DNA of 14,487 bases. Source: HGM12669 sp048527645. Lineage in GTDB: Bacteria; Bacillota; Clostridia; Oscillospirales; CAG-272. The notes under the pieces are model-generated. The model searched no databases. It was not told the DNA's origin and saw only the letters and a list, made by a program, of their open reading frames with translations. Below are positions 8,256 to 14,487 of the stretch, piece by piece. A program made the translations under genes and the position numbers. Position 1 is the first letter of the stretch, and each line of letters begins with the position of its first letter. The stretch is taken from the NCBI GenBank assembly GCA_048527645.1, contig DBGFNI010000085.1, forward strand, positions 1-14,487, written 5' to 3'.

Positions 8256-8286
8256 GCCGAGTGTCCGCCGAGGGATCTCTCTCGGC
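8256..8286 (-). promoter_or_regulatory. 5' leader hairpin of hpf with two alternative partners
   Basis: On the + strand GCCGAG occurs twice (8256-8261 and 8267-8272) and its complement CTCGGC once (8281-8286). In hpf mRNA the first bases would therefore be GCCGAG, able to pair with either of two downstream CTCGGC copies. The predicted transcription start falls at about 8286, so the hairpin would sit at the very 5' end. A role in mRNA stability or start control is inference. Confidence 0.45.
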
Positions 8287-8292
8287 ACTTTC

Positions 8293-8321
8293 ATTATAAC
8301 ATAGTTTTTGGTGTCTGTATA
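8293..8321 (-). promoter_or_regulatory. Promoter of hpf
   Basis: On the minus strand a perfect -10 TATAAT (8293-8298) is preceded by TGT, giving an extended -10. A TATACA element at 8316-8321, 17 nt further upstream, matches the -35 consensus at four of six positions. The predicted start is near 8286, about 56 nt before the ATG. This looks like a vegetative sigma promoter. Confidence 0.7.
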
Positions 8322-8433
8322 TAGAAATCGGAAAATATTTCCTTATATTTTGTGAAAAAACACTAATATTTTGCGAGTAGGAGGGACAAAAACGAAAAAA
8401 ATGTGTTCTTTTTCTGAAAAATTCAAAAATCGG
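8322..8433. other. AT-rich intergenic spacer between divergent promoters
   Basis: The 312-nt gap between hpf and the glycosidase gene (8231-8542) contains both promoters and, between them, this A/T-rich stretch. The only notable element is a strong Shine-Dalgarno-like AGGAGGG at 8379-8385, followed 15 nt later by a twelve-codon frame (8401-8436, including the stop). I do not consider that an established gene. Confidence 0.4.
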
Positions 8434-8462
8434 TAGACTGGTTCACAATTATGTGATATACT
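8434..8462 (+). promoter_or_regulatory. Promoter of the phosphodiester glycosidase gene
   Basis: TAGACT (8434-8439) and TATACT (8457-8462) are separated by 17 nt, and TGA directly before the -10 gives an extended -10. Overlapping the predicted start is an inverted repeat ATCATG/CATGAT (8464-8469 and 8478-8483, 8-nt gap) that could be an operator or leader hairpin. The ATG follows at 8543. Confidence 0.55.
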
Positions 8463-8542
8463 AATCATGATTTTTGACATGATCACTGTTGTTTTCAGCA
8501 GATTGCAGGATATCGGAAAAAGAAAGGAACAGGTTTTCGCAG

Positions 8543-9754
8543 ATGAAAAACGGCGCAAAGCTTTCACAGCAGGATGCAGACCTGCAGGCGTTTGAGCAGG
8601 CAGTTGCGAGACGAATGGGAAACAGCGCACAGAACACATACAACGGCGCGCGAGTCAGCAAGCGGCGCAAACGCACCCTCAAGCGTGCGTTGATTCCGGC
8701 ATGCGTGGTTGTTTTTTTGGTGGTATGCTATTTGCTCTTGGCATTCTCTTCGATTCCGCTGTTTGCATACTGCCGCACCATCTGGATCAGCACAGCAATG
8801 ACAACAGGACGGCATCACTGGCTGGCGACGGCATTCTTCCCCAAGAGCGTGGTGGAAGAGGTGATGCAGGACTTCCGCACGAATTCTGATACGGCGGGAG
8901 GCGCCAGCCACCTGACAACGGGCGACGCACCCGCGAAGGACACACCCGCAAGCAAGCAGCCCGCTTCCGGTCAGAACAGCGATCCGCTTAATCAGAAGAA
9001 TTTGACGGTCGGCGGAAAGGATTATGCGGGCAACACGGTGCTGGTGAATGACATCGAGGAGGGACTGGTCATTTCGGAAATCGTCGGAAACGGTTATCGC
9101 GGACAGATTTTGCTGATTGACGATCCTGCACGTGTCTTTTTGGGTACGACGCTGTATAAGGGCGAAACCGGCATGCGGATTTTGGATATGATGGACGCCT
9201 ACGGCGCGGTTGCCGCGACGAATGCCAGCGGCTTTAACGACGCGGACGGCAACGGCAACGGCGGTGTTTTGGTGGGGCTGTGCCGCTCTGAGGGGGAAGA
9301 CTGGGGCAATTACATCAGTTCATACGACAGTCTGGTGCTCACAACCGATAACAAGCTGGTTGTCGGAAACATCGGAGACTGGAGCAATTATTCCAACATC
9401 CGCGACGGTATTCAGTTTTATCCCGTTCTGATCGCGGACGGCGAGCGGCAGATCGAGGGCGCCGGCTCCTACGGCTTACAGCCGCGAACCGCTATTGCGC
9501 AGCGCGAGGACGGCGTGATCGCATTTTTGGTGATCGACGGACGGCAGCCTACTTGGTCGGTGGGATGTACGGTGGGCGACATGGCGGAGATCCTGATGGA
9601 ATACGGGATGATCAACGCCGCTTGCTGTGACGGTGGCGCAAGCTGCTGCATTGCATACGGCGGCAAGCTGACCACCAAGAACTGCTCGTGGAATCCCGAG
9701 GTGGGGCGTATTCTCCCGAACGCATTTATGGTTCGGAGCAAAAAAGACATGTGA
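8543..9754 (+). CDS. Membrane-anchored phosphodiester glycosidase family protein (NAGPA domain)
   Basis: This 403-residue protein has a cytoplasmic N terminus ending in a very basic segment (residues 37-48), one membrane helix (about 50-71) and a low-complexity Ser/Thr/Pro/Gly linker (about 115-155). An extracellular domain of the NAGPA type follows. Family signatures are an A-T-N-A-S-G-F stretch, R-T-A-I near 315, V-I-D-G-R near 330-334 and the C-terminal C-D-G-G-A-S around 362-367. The mammalian relative removes GlcNAc from phosphodiesters; bacterial members act on cell-surface or exopolysaccharide phosphodiesters, often with unknown targets. I chose ATG 8543 over an in-frame TTG 54 nt upstream (8489) because AGAAAGGAA (8521-8529) precedes it, although the spacing of about 13 nt is long. 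It is apparently monocistronic. The family is confident; the substrate is unknown. Confidence 0.85.
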   Translation: MKNGAKLSQQDADLQAFEQAVARRMGNSAQNTYNGARVSKRRKRTLKRALIPACVVVFLVVCYLLLAFSSIPLFAYCRTIWISTAMTTGRHHWLATAFFPKSVVEEVMQDFRTNSDTAGGASHLTTGDAPAKDTPASKQPASGQNSDPLNQKNLTVGGKDYAGNTVLVNDIEEGLVISEIVGNGYRGQILLIDDPARVFLGTTLYKGETGMRILDMMDAYGAVAATNASGFNDADGNGNGGVLVGLCRSEGEDWGNYISSYDSLVLTTDNKLVVGNIGDWSNYSNIRDGIQFYPVLIADGERQIEGAGSYGLQPRTAIAQREDGVIAFLVIDGRQPTWSVGCTVGDMAEILMEYGMINAACCDGGASCCIAYGGKLTTKNCSWNPEVGRILPNAFMVRSKKDM

Positions 9755-9764
9755 CAAGCTGTAA

Positions 9765-9800
9765 AAAAGGGCGCAGTCCGATTACGGACTGCGCCCTTTT
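9765..9800. terminator. Bidirectional intrinsic terminator between convergent genes
   Basis: A 16-bp perfect stem (9765-9780 with 9785-9800) closes an ATTA loop. The stem begins with a run of A and ends with TTTT, so each strand reads a GC-rich hairpin followed by T residues. It would end both the phosphodiester glycosidase transcript (+) and the flavodiiron-SDR-GH3 transcript (-). Confidence 0.9.
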
Positions 9801-9809
9801 GACTTGTTT

Positions 9810-11363
9810 TTATGAGGGCTGTGTTAGTCTTTGCATCACATATTTTACCGTAGAGGGGGTAAAACCGTATGTATTGATCATAGTGTCAACAGAGCAAAGA
9901 TAATCCTCGTGGAAATAAGGATGACCGAAGTTGACGAACACCACCGGCGTCTGATACCGCATCCATCCCTCCATCATGTTCCGCGCCATCGGCCCGGTCA
10001 GGCGGCAGGAGTTGGTGCCGTAGGACAGTGTGCTGCCAACAGAACAGATGATCTGATCGTATGCGCCGCTGCGCGCCAGATCGCTTAATTGCCAGGGACC
10101 CGGATCGTGCAGTTCTTCCACAGAGTCATAGCATTCGCGCAGCGCTTCGGTCAGTGCCGCGGCAGCATTGGCAGGGTAGGTTTCGTCATCGAGCACCACG
10201 TGCAGGATTTTTGCCTGCTTGGGGAGGGTGAGCGGGAGCTGACCGTGCCGGTCGCGGACGATGACGCAGGCGCGGTCGGTAATCGCCTCGGAGAGCGCAA
10301 GCGCTTTTTCCTTTGTGTAGTCATATGCCGGCCGGAGCGAAGCTGTCTCTTCCCAATACTGGCGTGCAAAGCATAGCATACGGTACGCACGGTTACGCAG
10401 CGTCGCAAGAGACAGCTCGCCGCGCTCCATCCACTTTGCCACCTCGCGGACAAATTCCTCATCTGCGTGCACAAAGAGCAGACAGTCGCCGCCGCATTCC
10501 AAAAAGCGCGCGCAAGCGCGGTAAAGATTCATACATCCCGCAAAGCCGCCCATGGTCGCGGCGTCGGAAATGATAATACCGTCAAAGCCCAGTTCACCGC
10601 GCAAAAGATCGGTCAGCAGTTTTTTCGACAGCGTTGCGGGTGGGGCGTAGCCCAGTTCCTCGTCCAGCGGATCGTATGCAGGCAGAGCAATGTGCCCCGC
10701 CATAATCGACTTTGCGCCCTGTTCGATCAGCTCATGGTATGTGCGCCCGAAGCTCTCACGCCACTGCGGCATGTCCAGGGGATTGACCCCGACCGTCAGA
10801 TGCTGATCGTTGGTGTCATATCCGTCACCCGGAAAGTGCTTGGGCGTGGCAATCACGCCGTTGTCCTGCATGCCGCGCATGTACGCGCCGCCGAAGCGGA
10901 TATTTGCTTCGGTGCTGTCGCCGGAACAGCGGAAGGAGACGATAGGATTGTTGTGATTGCCGGTGATATCAACGCACGGTGCGAAGGACCAGTGAATGCC
11001 GTCCTGCAGCGCTTCCGCCGCGCAGACTGCACCCAGCTCGTACGCCGCCTGCTCGTCGCCCCCGACTGCCAGCGCCTGAAAGGCGGGGAAAGGCGTTGCC
11101 TCCCGAAAGGCGCCTGCCGCGCCCGCCTCCATATCGCCTGCGAACAGGGAGGGCGTCGTCCGTCCTTCGTTGATGCTGCGAATGCATTTCGCATGGTTCT
11201 CCTGTTCGGAGGTGAAAAGGAAGGATGCAACATAGGTATGTCCCGCGCTTACCGGCTCCTTGGTGTCAACATGCGGGCATACCACGCATTTGAGCAGTTC
11301 CTCAACGGGCATGGCTTCTACGGTCTGTAAAAGCTCCGGGTATTCCTTGATGTGAAATTTCAT
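9810..11363 (-). CDS. Glycoside hydrolase family 3, NagZ-like (beta-N-acetylhexosaminidase type)
   Basis: This 517-residue enzyme has an N-terminal GH3 barrel. K-H-F-P-G-D-G lies at 175-181 and is followed by N-D-Q-H (185-188), whose Asp186-x-His188 pair matches the acid/base loop specific to NagZ-type members. The nucleophile is Asp267 in I-I-I-S-D-A-A-T-M. Such enzymes remove beta-linked GlcNAc, for example from muropeptides, and some are phosphorylases. A second domain of roughly 190 residues extends past the single-domain NagZ length, as in Gram-positive two-domain homologues. No signal peptide is visible, so it should be cytoplasmic. I chose the ATG at 11363 rather than the frame opening 24 codons earlier because the protein then starts M-K-F-H-I-K and GGAG lies about 7 nt upstream. 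It is the third gene of the minus-strand operon, 104 nt after the SDR. Family certain; specificity inferred. Confidence 0.88.
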   Translation of the reverse strand: MKFHIKEYPELLQTVEAMPVEELLKCVVCPHVDTKEPVSAGHTYVASFLFTSEQENHAKCIRSINEGRTTPSLFAGDMEAGAAGAFREATPFPAFQALAVGGDEQAAYELGAVCAAEALQDGIHWSFAPCVDITGNHNNPIVSFRCSGDSTEANIRFGGAYMRGMQDNGVIATPKHFPGDGYDTNDQHLTVGVNPLDMPQWRESFGRTYHELIEQGAKSIMAGHIALPAYDPLDEELGYAPPATLSKKLLTDLLRGELGFDGIIISDAATMGGFAGCMNLYRACARFLECGGDCLLFVHADEEFVREVAKWMERGELSLATLRNRAYRMLCFARQYWEETASLRPAYDYTKEKALALSEAITDRACVIVRDRHGQLPLTLPKQAKILHVVLDDETYPANAAAALTEALRECYDSVEELHDPGPWQLSDLARSGAYDQIICSVGSTLSYGTNSCRLTGPMARNMMEGWMRYQTPVVFVNFGHPYFHEDYLCSVDTMINTYGFTPSTVKYVMQRLTQPS

Positions 11364-11467
11364 AGACTCTCCGTTCTGCCGCCGCCGGCGGCATCCATTT
11401 GCAGTATGTGAGCGATTTTTGACCCTTGGAGACAAAAACCGTGCGGAAATGATCGAAAAAAAGCGGT

Positions 11468-12211
11468 TCAGCCCAGCAAGAATCCGCCGTCCACGCCCAG
11501 AATCTGACCGGTAATGAAGGGATGCTGCGCCAAAAAAAGAACCGCATCCGCAACATCGTCCGGCTGTCCCAGCCGCCCCAGTGGGGTATGCTCTGCAAGC
11601 TCCCGGCGCGCCGCGCCGTCAAAGGCGTGCAGCATATCGGTGTCGATCACGCCCGGCGCAACGGCATTGACGCGCACGCCGCTCGGCCCCAGCTCCGCTG
11701 CCAGCGCCCGCGTAAAGCCGATGACAGCCGCCTTTGTCATAGAATAGAGCACCTCGCAGGAGGCGCCGCTTTGCCCCCAGATGGAGGAGACGTTGACGAT
11801 CGCGCCCTGTCCGCGCTGCACCATGTGATGATACAGCGCGCGGCAGGTGAGAAACATGCCCTTTTGGTTGACGCCGACCAGCCGGTCAAAATCGTCTTCT
11901 GTCGCGCGATCCATCGTGTCCCACAGGGCGATGCCCGCGTTGTTGACCAAAACGTCAACTGTTCCAAACCGGTTCAATACCTGATCGGTCATGCTGCGCA
12001 CCTGGTCTGCGTTTGCAATATCTGCCCCGACGGCAAAGGCCTCCCCGCCGGTTTTTCCAATTTCTTCGCACAGCGCCGCGGCAAGCGACGGGCTGCGGTG
12101 ATAATGCACCGCGACCCGCCATCCGTCCTTAGCAAAGCGCCGCGCGATTGCCGCGCCGATGCCGCGGGACGCCCCGGTGATCAGCGCGACCTGCTTTGTC
12201 GTTTGGCTCAT
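11468..12211 (-). CDS. Short-chain dehydrogenase/reductase (FabG-like, possibly EF-P 5-aminopentanone reductase YmfI)
   Basis: This 247-residue classical SDR has the NAD(P)-binding T-G-A-S-R-G-I-G (12-19) and N-N-A-G (90-93). The catalytic tetrad is Asn115, Ser143, Tyr156 and Lys160, with the usual 13-residue Ser-Tyr spacing. The C-terminal G-x-x-G-V-D-G-G-F ending is typical of FabG-like reductases. The stretch S-S-I-W-G-Q-S-G-A-S-C-E-V-L-Y-S (142-157) recalls YmfI, which reduces 5-aminopentanone on elongation factor P in Bacillus. That assignment is from memory and not secure, and the alternative is a 3-oxoacyl-ACP reductase. It begins 15 nt after the flavodiiron stop, with a GGGAAAG just before the ATG, so co-transcription is likely. 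The SDR family is certain. Confidence 0.88.
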   Translation of the reverse strand: MSQTTKQVALITGASRGIGAAIARRFAKDGWRVAVHYHRSPSLAAALCEEIGKTGGEAFAVGADIANADQVRSMTDQVLNRFGTVDVLVNNAGIALWDTMDRATEDDFDRLVGVNQKGMFLTCRALYHHMVQRGQGAIVNVSSIWGQSGASCEVLYSMTKAAVIGFTRALAAELGPSGVRVNAVAPGVIDTDMLHAFDGAARRELAEHTPLGRLGQPDDVADAVLFLAQHPFITGQILGVDGGFLLG

Positions 12212-12226
12212 GCTGCTTTCCCGCTG

Positions 12227-14026
12227 TTAGGCAATCGGCTCAAAATCCTGCACGCCGTGCTTGCACAGCGGACAGATGAAGTCCGCCGGGAGCTCGTCGC
12301 CTTCATAGACATACCCGCAGATTTTGCACACATAGCCCTTTTTGCCCTCGGTCTGGGGCTTGGGCTTGACGTTCTCATGATAATACGCGTAGGTCATGGT
12401 GGGACGGTCGTTGATGACCCGCGCTTCACTCACCGAGCAGATAAACATGCCGTGTGTTTCCAGATCGACATATTGCTCCACCTCAAGAGACATGACGGCA
12501 TTGATGTAGTGATCGAGCATGGCAAGGCCGTTGTCTGTGCGCGCGGGGGTACTGCCGGCAAATTTGTCCACGGCGCGTCCGCTCTGGAAACCGTAGGTTT
12601 CAAATACGCTGAAGGGGGCGTCGACAGACAGGCAATTCACATTCATTTTTTTCGTTTGCATTATGACGTGATGCGAGTAATTCTTCTTGTTGATGGTGAC
12701 TGCCACGCGGTTGGGAGCGTCGGAAACCTGCGATACGGTGTTGACGATCAGCCCGTTGTCGCGCTTGCCGTCATTCGATGTGACGACGTACAGACCGTAG
12801 CCGATGTTGAAGAGTGCCTTGAAGTTCTTTTTGTCCGCCATATCGGGGCTGCGCGCGATATAGTTGCTGCACAAAACAGATGCAAGCTCCTCAATCTGCT
12901 TGGAGTTTTCCTCGGAGAGTGCGCTGCGCACGGTAACCACCGGCTCGGCAAAATTGAGGTTTTTGCAGTCTGCCAGCATCGATTGGATGCCTTTTGCCGC
13001 CATGGGTGCCCAGGTGCCGTTTTCAATGATTGCGATGGTGCGGTTCTGATAATTCCGTTCTGCCAGGCGCATGATGAATTCACGGACGGGCGGGAACACG
13101 CCGGCGTTGTAGGTGGGGCTGGCCAATACCAGCGTACCGTAACGGAAGGCGTCCTCGACTGCTTCTGCCACATCGTCCCGTGCCAGATCATGCACCGTCA
13201 CCTGCGGGCAGCCCTTGACACGCAAACTTTCTGCCAGCTGCAGCACCGCCTTTTTGGTGTTGCCGTACATGGAGGCGTAGGCCAGAACAATGCCTTCGCT
13301 TTCCGGCTCATAGGAGGACCATGTCTGATACAGCGCGACATACTGCCCGATATTCTCCCGGAGCACCGGGCCGTGCAGCGGGCAGATGGTCTGAATATCC
13401 AGTGCAGCGGCCTTTTTCAGCAGTGCCTGCACCTGTGCGCCGTATTTCCCGACGATTCCGAAATAATAGCGGCGCGCCTCGCACGCCCAATCCTCTTCGA
13501 CATCCAGCGCGCCGAATTTACCGAATGCATCTGCGGAGAAGAGAATCTTATCGGTGCTGTCATAGGTCACCATGACCTCCGGCCAGTGCACCATGGGCGC
13601 GAAAACAAAGGTGAACTGATGTGTGCCGGTGGACAGGGTTCCGCCGTCGGAGACCACCACGCAGCGCTCGTCGGATATTGCATTCGCGCCGAAGAACTGC
13701 GGGATGAACCGCTTTGTTTTTTCATTGAGCACCAGCTTGGCATCAGGATAGGTTTGCAGAAAAGAGGCAATCCCTGCGGAGTGGTCCGGTTCCATGTGCT
13801 GCACGACTAGATAGTCAGGCTTGCGTGCGCCGAGAACGCCGGACAGGTTGTCCAGCCACTGGTTGACAAACTGACCGTCTACGGTGTCAAAGACGGTGCA
13901 GCTTTCATCCATCACCACATAGGAGTTGTACGCCATGCCGTTGGGAACGATGTACTGTCCCTCAAACAGATCGGTCTTGTGATCGTTGACCCCGATATAG
14001 AAAACGTCCTTACTGATTTGATTCAT
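12227..14026 (-). CDS. Flavodiiron protein fused to flavin reductase and rubredoxin domains
   Basis: A cytoplasmic enzyme of 599 residues that should reduce oxygen to water and/or NO to N2O in an anaerobe. The metallo-beta-lactamase-like diiron domain has ligands H77-x-E79-x-D81-H82, His147, Asp166 and His218. A flavodoxin domain with FMN loop A-S-M-Y-G-N-T (251-257) follows. Then come a flavin reductase-like domain (about 405-545; N-F-K-A-L-F-N-I-G-Y-G-L) and a C-terminal rubredoxin with Cys567, Cys570, Cys585 and Cys588 and the short linker seen in rubrerythrin-type rubredoxins. This fusion could pass electrons from NAD(P)H through flavin and rubredoxin internally. I chose ATG 14026 over ATG 14047 because AAAGGGG (14038-14044) lies 11 nt before it, inside the longer frame, and the upstream ATG has no binding site. 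It is the first gene of the minus-strand operon. Confidence 0.95.
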   Translation of the reverse strand: MNQISKDVFYIGVNDHKTDLFEGQYIVPNGMAYNSYVVMDESCTVFDTVDGQFVNQWLDNLSGVLGARKPDYLVVQHMEPDHSAGIASFLQTYPDAKLVLNEKTKRFIPQFFGANAISDERCVVVSDGGTLSTGTHQFTFVFAPMVHWPEVMVTYDSTDKILFSADAFGKFGALDVEEDWACEARRYYFGIVGKYGAQVQALLKKAAALDIQTICPLHGPVLRENIGQYVALYQTWSSYEPESEGIVLAYASMYGNTKKAVLQLAESLRVKGCPQVTVHDLARDDVAEAVEDAFRYGTLVLASPTYNAGVFPPVREFIMRLAERNYQNRTIAIIENGTWAPMAAKGIQSMLADCKNLNFAEPVVTVRSALSEENSKQIEELASVLCSNYIARSPDMADKKNFKALFNIGYGLYVVTSNDGKRDNGLIVNTVSQVSDAPNRVAVTINKKNYSHHVIMQTKKMNVNCLSVDAPFSVFETYGFQSGRAVDKFAGSTPARTDNGLAMLDHYINAVMSLEVEQYVDLETHGMFICSVSEARVINDRPTMTYAYYHENVKPKPQTEGKKGYVCKICGYVYEGDELPADFICPLCKHGVQDFEPIA

Positions 14027-14069
14027 AATTGATAAAGCCCCTTTCATAAAACAGAATGATTCAAAATGA

Positions 14070-14098
14070 TTGACAAACAGAGAAAAATCTCCTATAAT
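14070..14098 (+). promoter_or_regulatory. Consensus promoter of mscL
   Basis: A perfect TTGACA (14070-14075) and a perfect TATAAT (14093-14098) are spaced 17 nt apart. The predicted start near 14105 gives a leader of about 38 nt before the mscL ATG. The -10 sits in a perfect palindrome, CTATAATTATAG (14092-14103), so a TATAAT is also present on the other strand. Confidence 0.9.
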
Positions 14099-14114
14099 TA
14101 TAGTGTTCTTTTAC

Positions 14115-14143
14115 AGTATAGCACAGAAAGGGAGAAATTACAA
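14115..14143 (-). promoter_or_regulatory. Probable promoter of the flavodiiron operon
   Basis: On the minus strand TTGTAA (14138-14143, four of six matches) and TATACT (14115-14120) are spaced 17 nt apart. TGC before the -10 gives an extended -10. The predicted start near 14108 gives an 82-nt leader. The alternative -10 is the minus-strand TATAAT at 14097-14102, but it has a poor -35. The -35 overlaps the first base of mscL. Confidence 0.5.
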
Positions 14144-14487
14144 TGAAATTTTGGGACGATTTTAAAAAATTTGCATTTAAGGGAAATGTTGTGGACATGG
14201 CTGTCGGCGTTATCATCGGCGGCGCATTCGGCAAAATTGTCACCTCTCTTGTCAATGATATTATCATGCCTCCGATCGGCAAGCTAATCGGCGGGGTAAA
14301 ATTTGACGAGCTCAAGGTGGTTTTGCAGCAGGCAACGGAAGAGACGGAAGCGGTCACCATTAATTACGGAACATTTATTCAGACCGTTCTGGATTTCTTC
14401 ATCATCGCGCTCTGCATTTTCATTATGGTGTCTGTCATTTCTGCCGCCAACAAGAAGATTCATGCAAAGCAGCTGGCAGAAGAGGAA
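14143..14487 (+). CDS. mscL: Large-conductance mechanosensitive channel MscL (3' end beyond the window)
   Basis: MscL is a homopentameric membrane channel that opens under high membrane tension and releases solutes during osmotic downshock. The visible 115 residues start M-K-F-W-D-D-F-K-K-F-A-F-K-G-N-V-V-D-M-A. A short amphipathic N-terminal helix is followed by the glycine-rich pore helix TM1 (about 14-42, with V-G-V-I-I-G-G-A-F-G-K-I-V). A periplasmic-type loop and TM2 (about 77-101) follow, then the start of the charged C-terminal helix. The known family length is about 130-150 residues, so only the end is missing. AAAGGGAG (14127-14134) lies 8 nt before the ATG, and a consensus promoter lies upstream. 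It is divergent from the flavodiiron operon. Confidence 0.96.
   Translation, partial: MKFWDDFKKFAFKGNVVDMAVGVIIGGAFGKIVTSLVNDIIMPPIGKLIGGVKFDELKVVLQQATEETEAVTINYGTFIQTVLDFFIIALCIFIMVSVISAANKKIHAKQLAEEE

Noticed and set aside
8489..8542. N-terminal extension of the phosphodiester glycosidase from a TTG
   Set aside because: The extension would start close to the predicted transcription start and overlap the ribosome binding site of the ATG at 8543. It adds no recognisable sequence.
10467..11330. A 287-codon + strand frame inside the GH3 gene
   Set aside because: It is antisense to a well-supported GH3 barrel and shows no recognisable motif.
11381..11392. GC-rich 12-bp palindrome GCCGCCGGCGGC upstream of the GH3 gene
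   Set aside because: It could form a small hairpin near the ribosome binding site, but it is self-complementary with no loop and there is no T tract. GC-rich composition explains it.
11426..11467. Possible terminator between SDR and GH3 (AACCG...CGGTT around T runs)
   Set aside because: The paired arms are only 5 bp with a loop of about 22 nt, too weak to call; the operon reading is kept.
11522..13810. A 762-codon open frame on the + strand
   Set aside because: It runs antisense through the SDR and the flavodiiron gene, both with intact catalytic motifs. Its translation shows no recognisable domain, and it has no upstream binding site. Long antisense frames are common in GC-rich coding DNA.

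Overview
The window looks like part of the chromosome of an anaerobic, gut-type Clostridia member, possibly Oscillospiraceae-like. That placement is inferred from gene content: a flavodiiron protein fused to flavin reductase and rubredoxin, long-form HPF, glycyl radical chemistry, cytoplasmic glycan hydrolases, moderately high GC, tightly packed genes and Gram-positive Shine-Dalgarno sites. I recognise no tRNA, rRNA, CRISPR array, insertion sequence or phage gene.

Region 1 (2-7548, + strand) is one compact operon of five genes. In order they are a sialidase-like beta-propeller protein (5' end probably cut by the window), a glycyl radical enzyme (GRE), its radical SAM activase, a HAD phosphatase and a GH95 alpha-L-fucosidase-type hydrolase. 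Junctions are very tight: 3 nt, 0 nt, 39 nt and an ATGA overlap. Neither glycan-processing protein shows an export signal in the visible sequence, so I infer that imported oligosaccharides are trimmed inside the cell and that a released sugar or derivative goes to the GRE, with the HAD phosphatase acting on a phosphorylated intermediate. The GRE carries the Tyr-Cys-Leu-x-Gly-Cys stretch of the dehydratase/lyase-type GREs, but the usual catalytic Glu two residues after the thiyl Cys is Gln. Its activase lacks the ferredoxin domain normally found with such enzymes. This is the best candidate in the window for an undescribed pathway.

Region 2 (7549-9800) holds a long-form ribosome hibernation factor (hpf, minus strand) and, divergently, a membrane-anchored phosphodiester glycosidase (NAGPA family). 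Each has a recognisable promoter with an extended -10. A strong hairpin lies at each outer end of the pair (7584-7621 and 9765-9800).

Region 3 (9810-14026, minus strand) appears to be a second operon, transcribed as flavodiiron protein, then a short-chain reductase, then a NagZ-like GH3 glycosidase, ending at the shared 9765-9800 terminator. It suggests oxygen/NO detoxification next to an SDR that may be the EF-P-modifying YmfI type and a beta-N-acetylhexosaminidase-like enzyme.

Region 4 (14027-14487) has the divergent mscL gene, cut by the window end. Its consensus promoter appears to face the flavodiiron promoter head-on.
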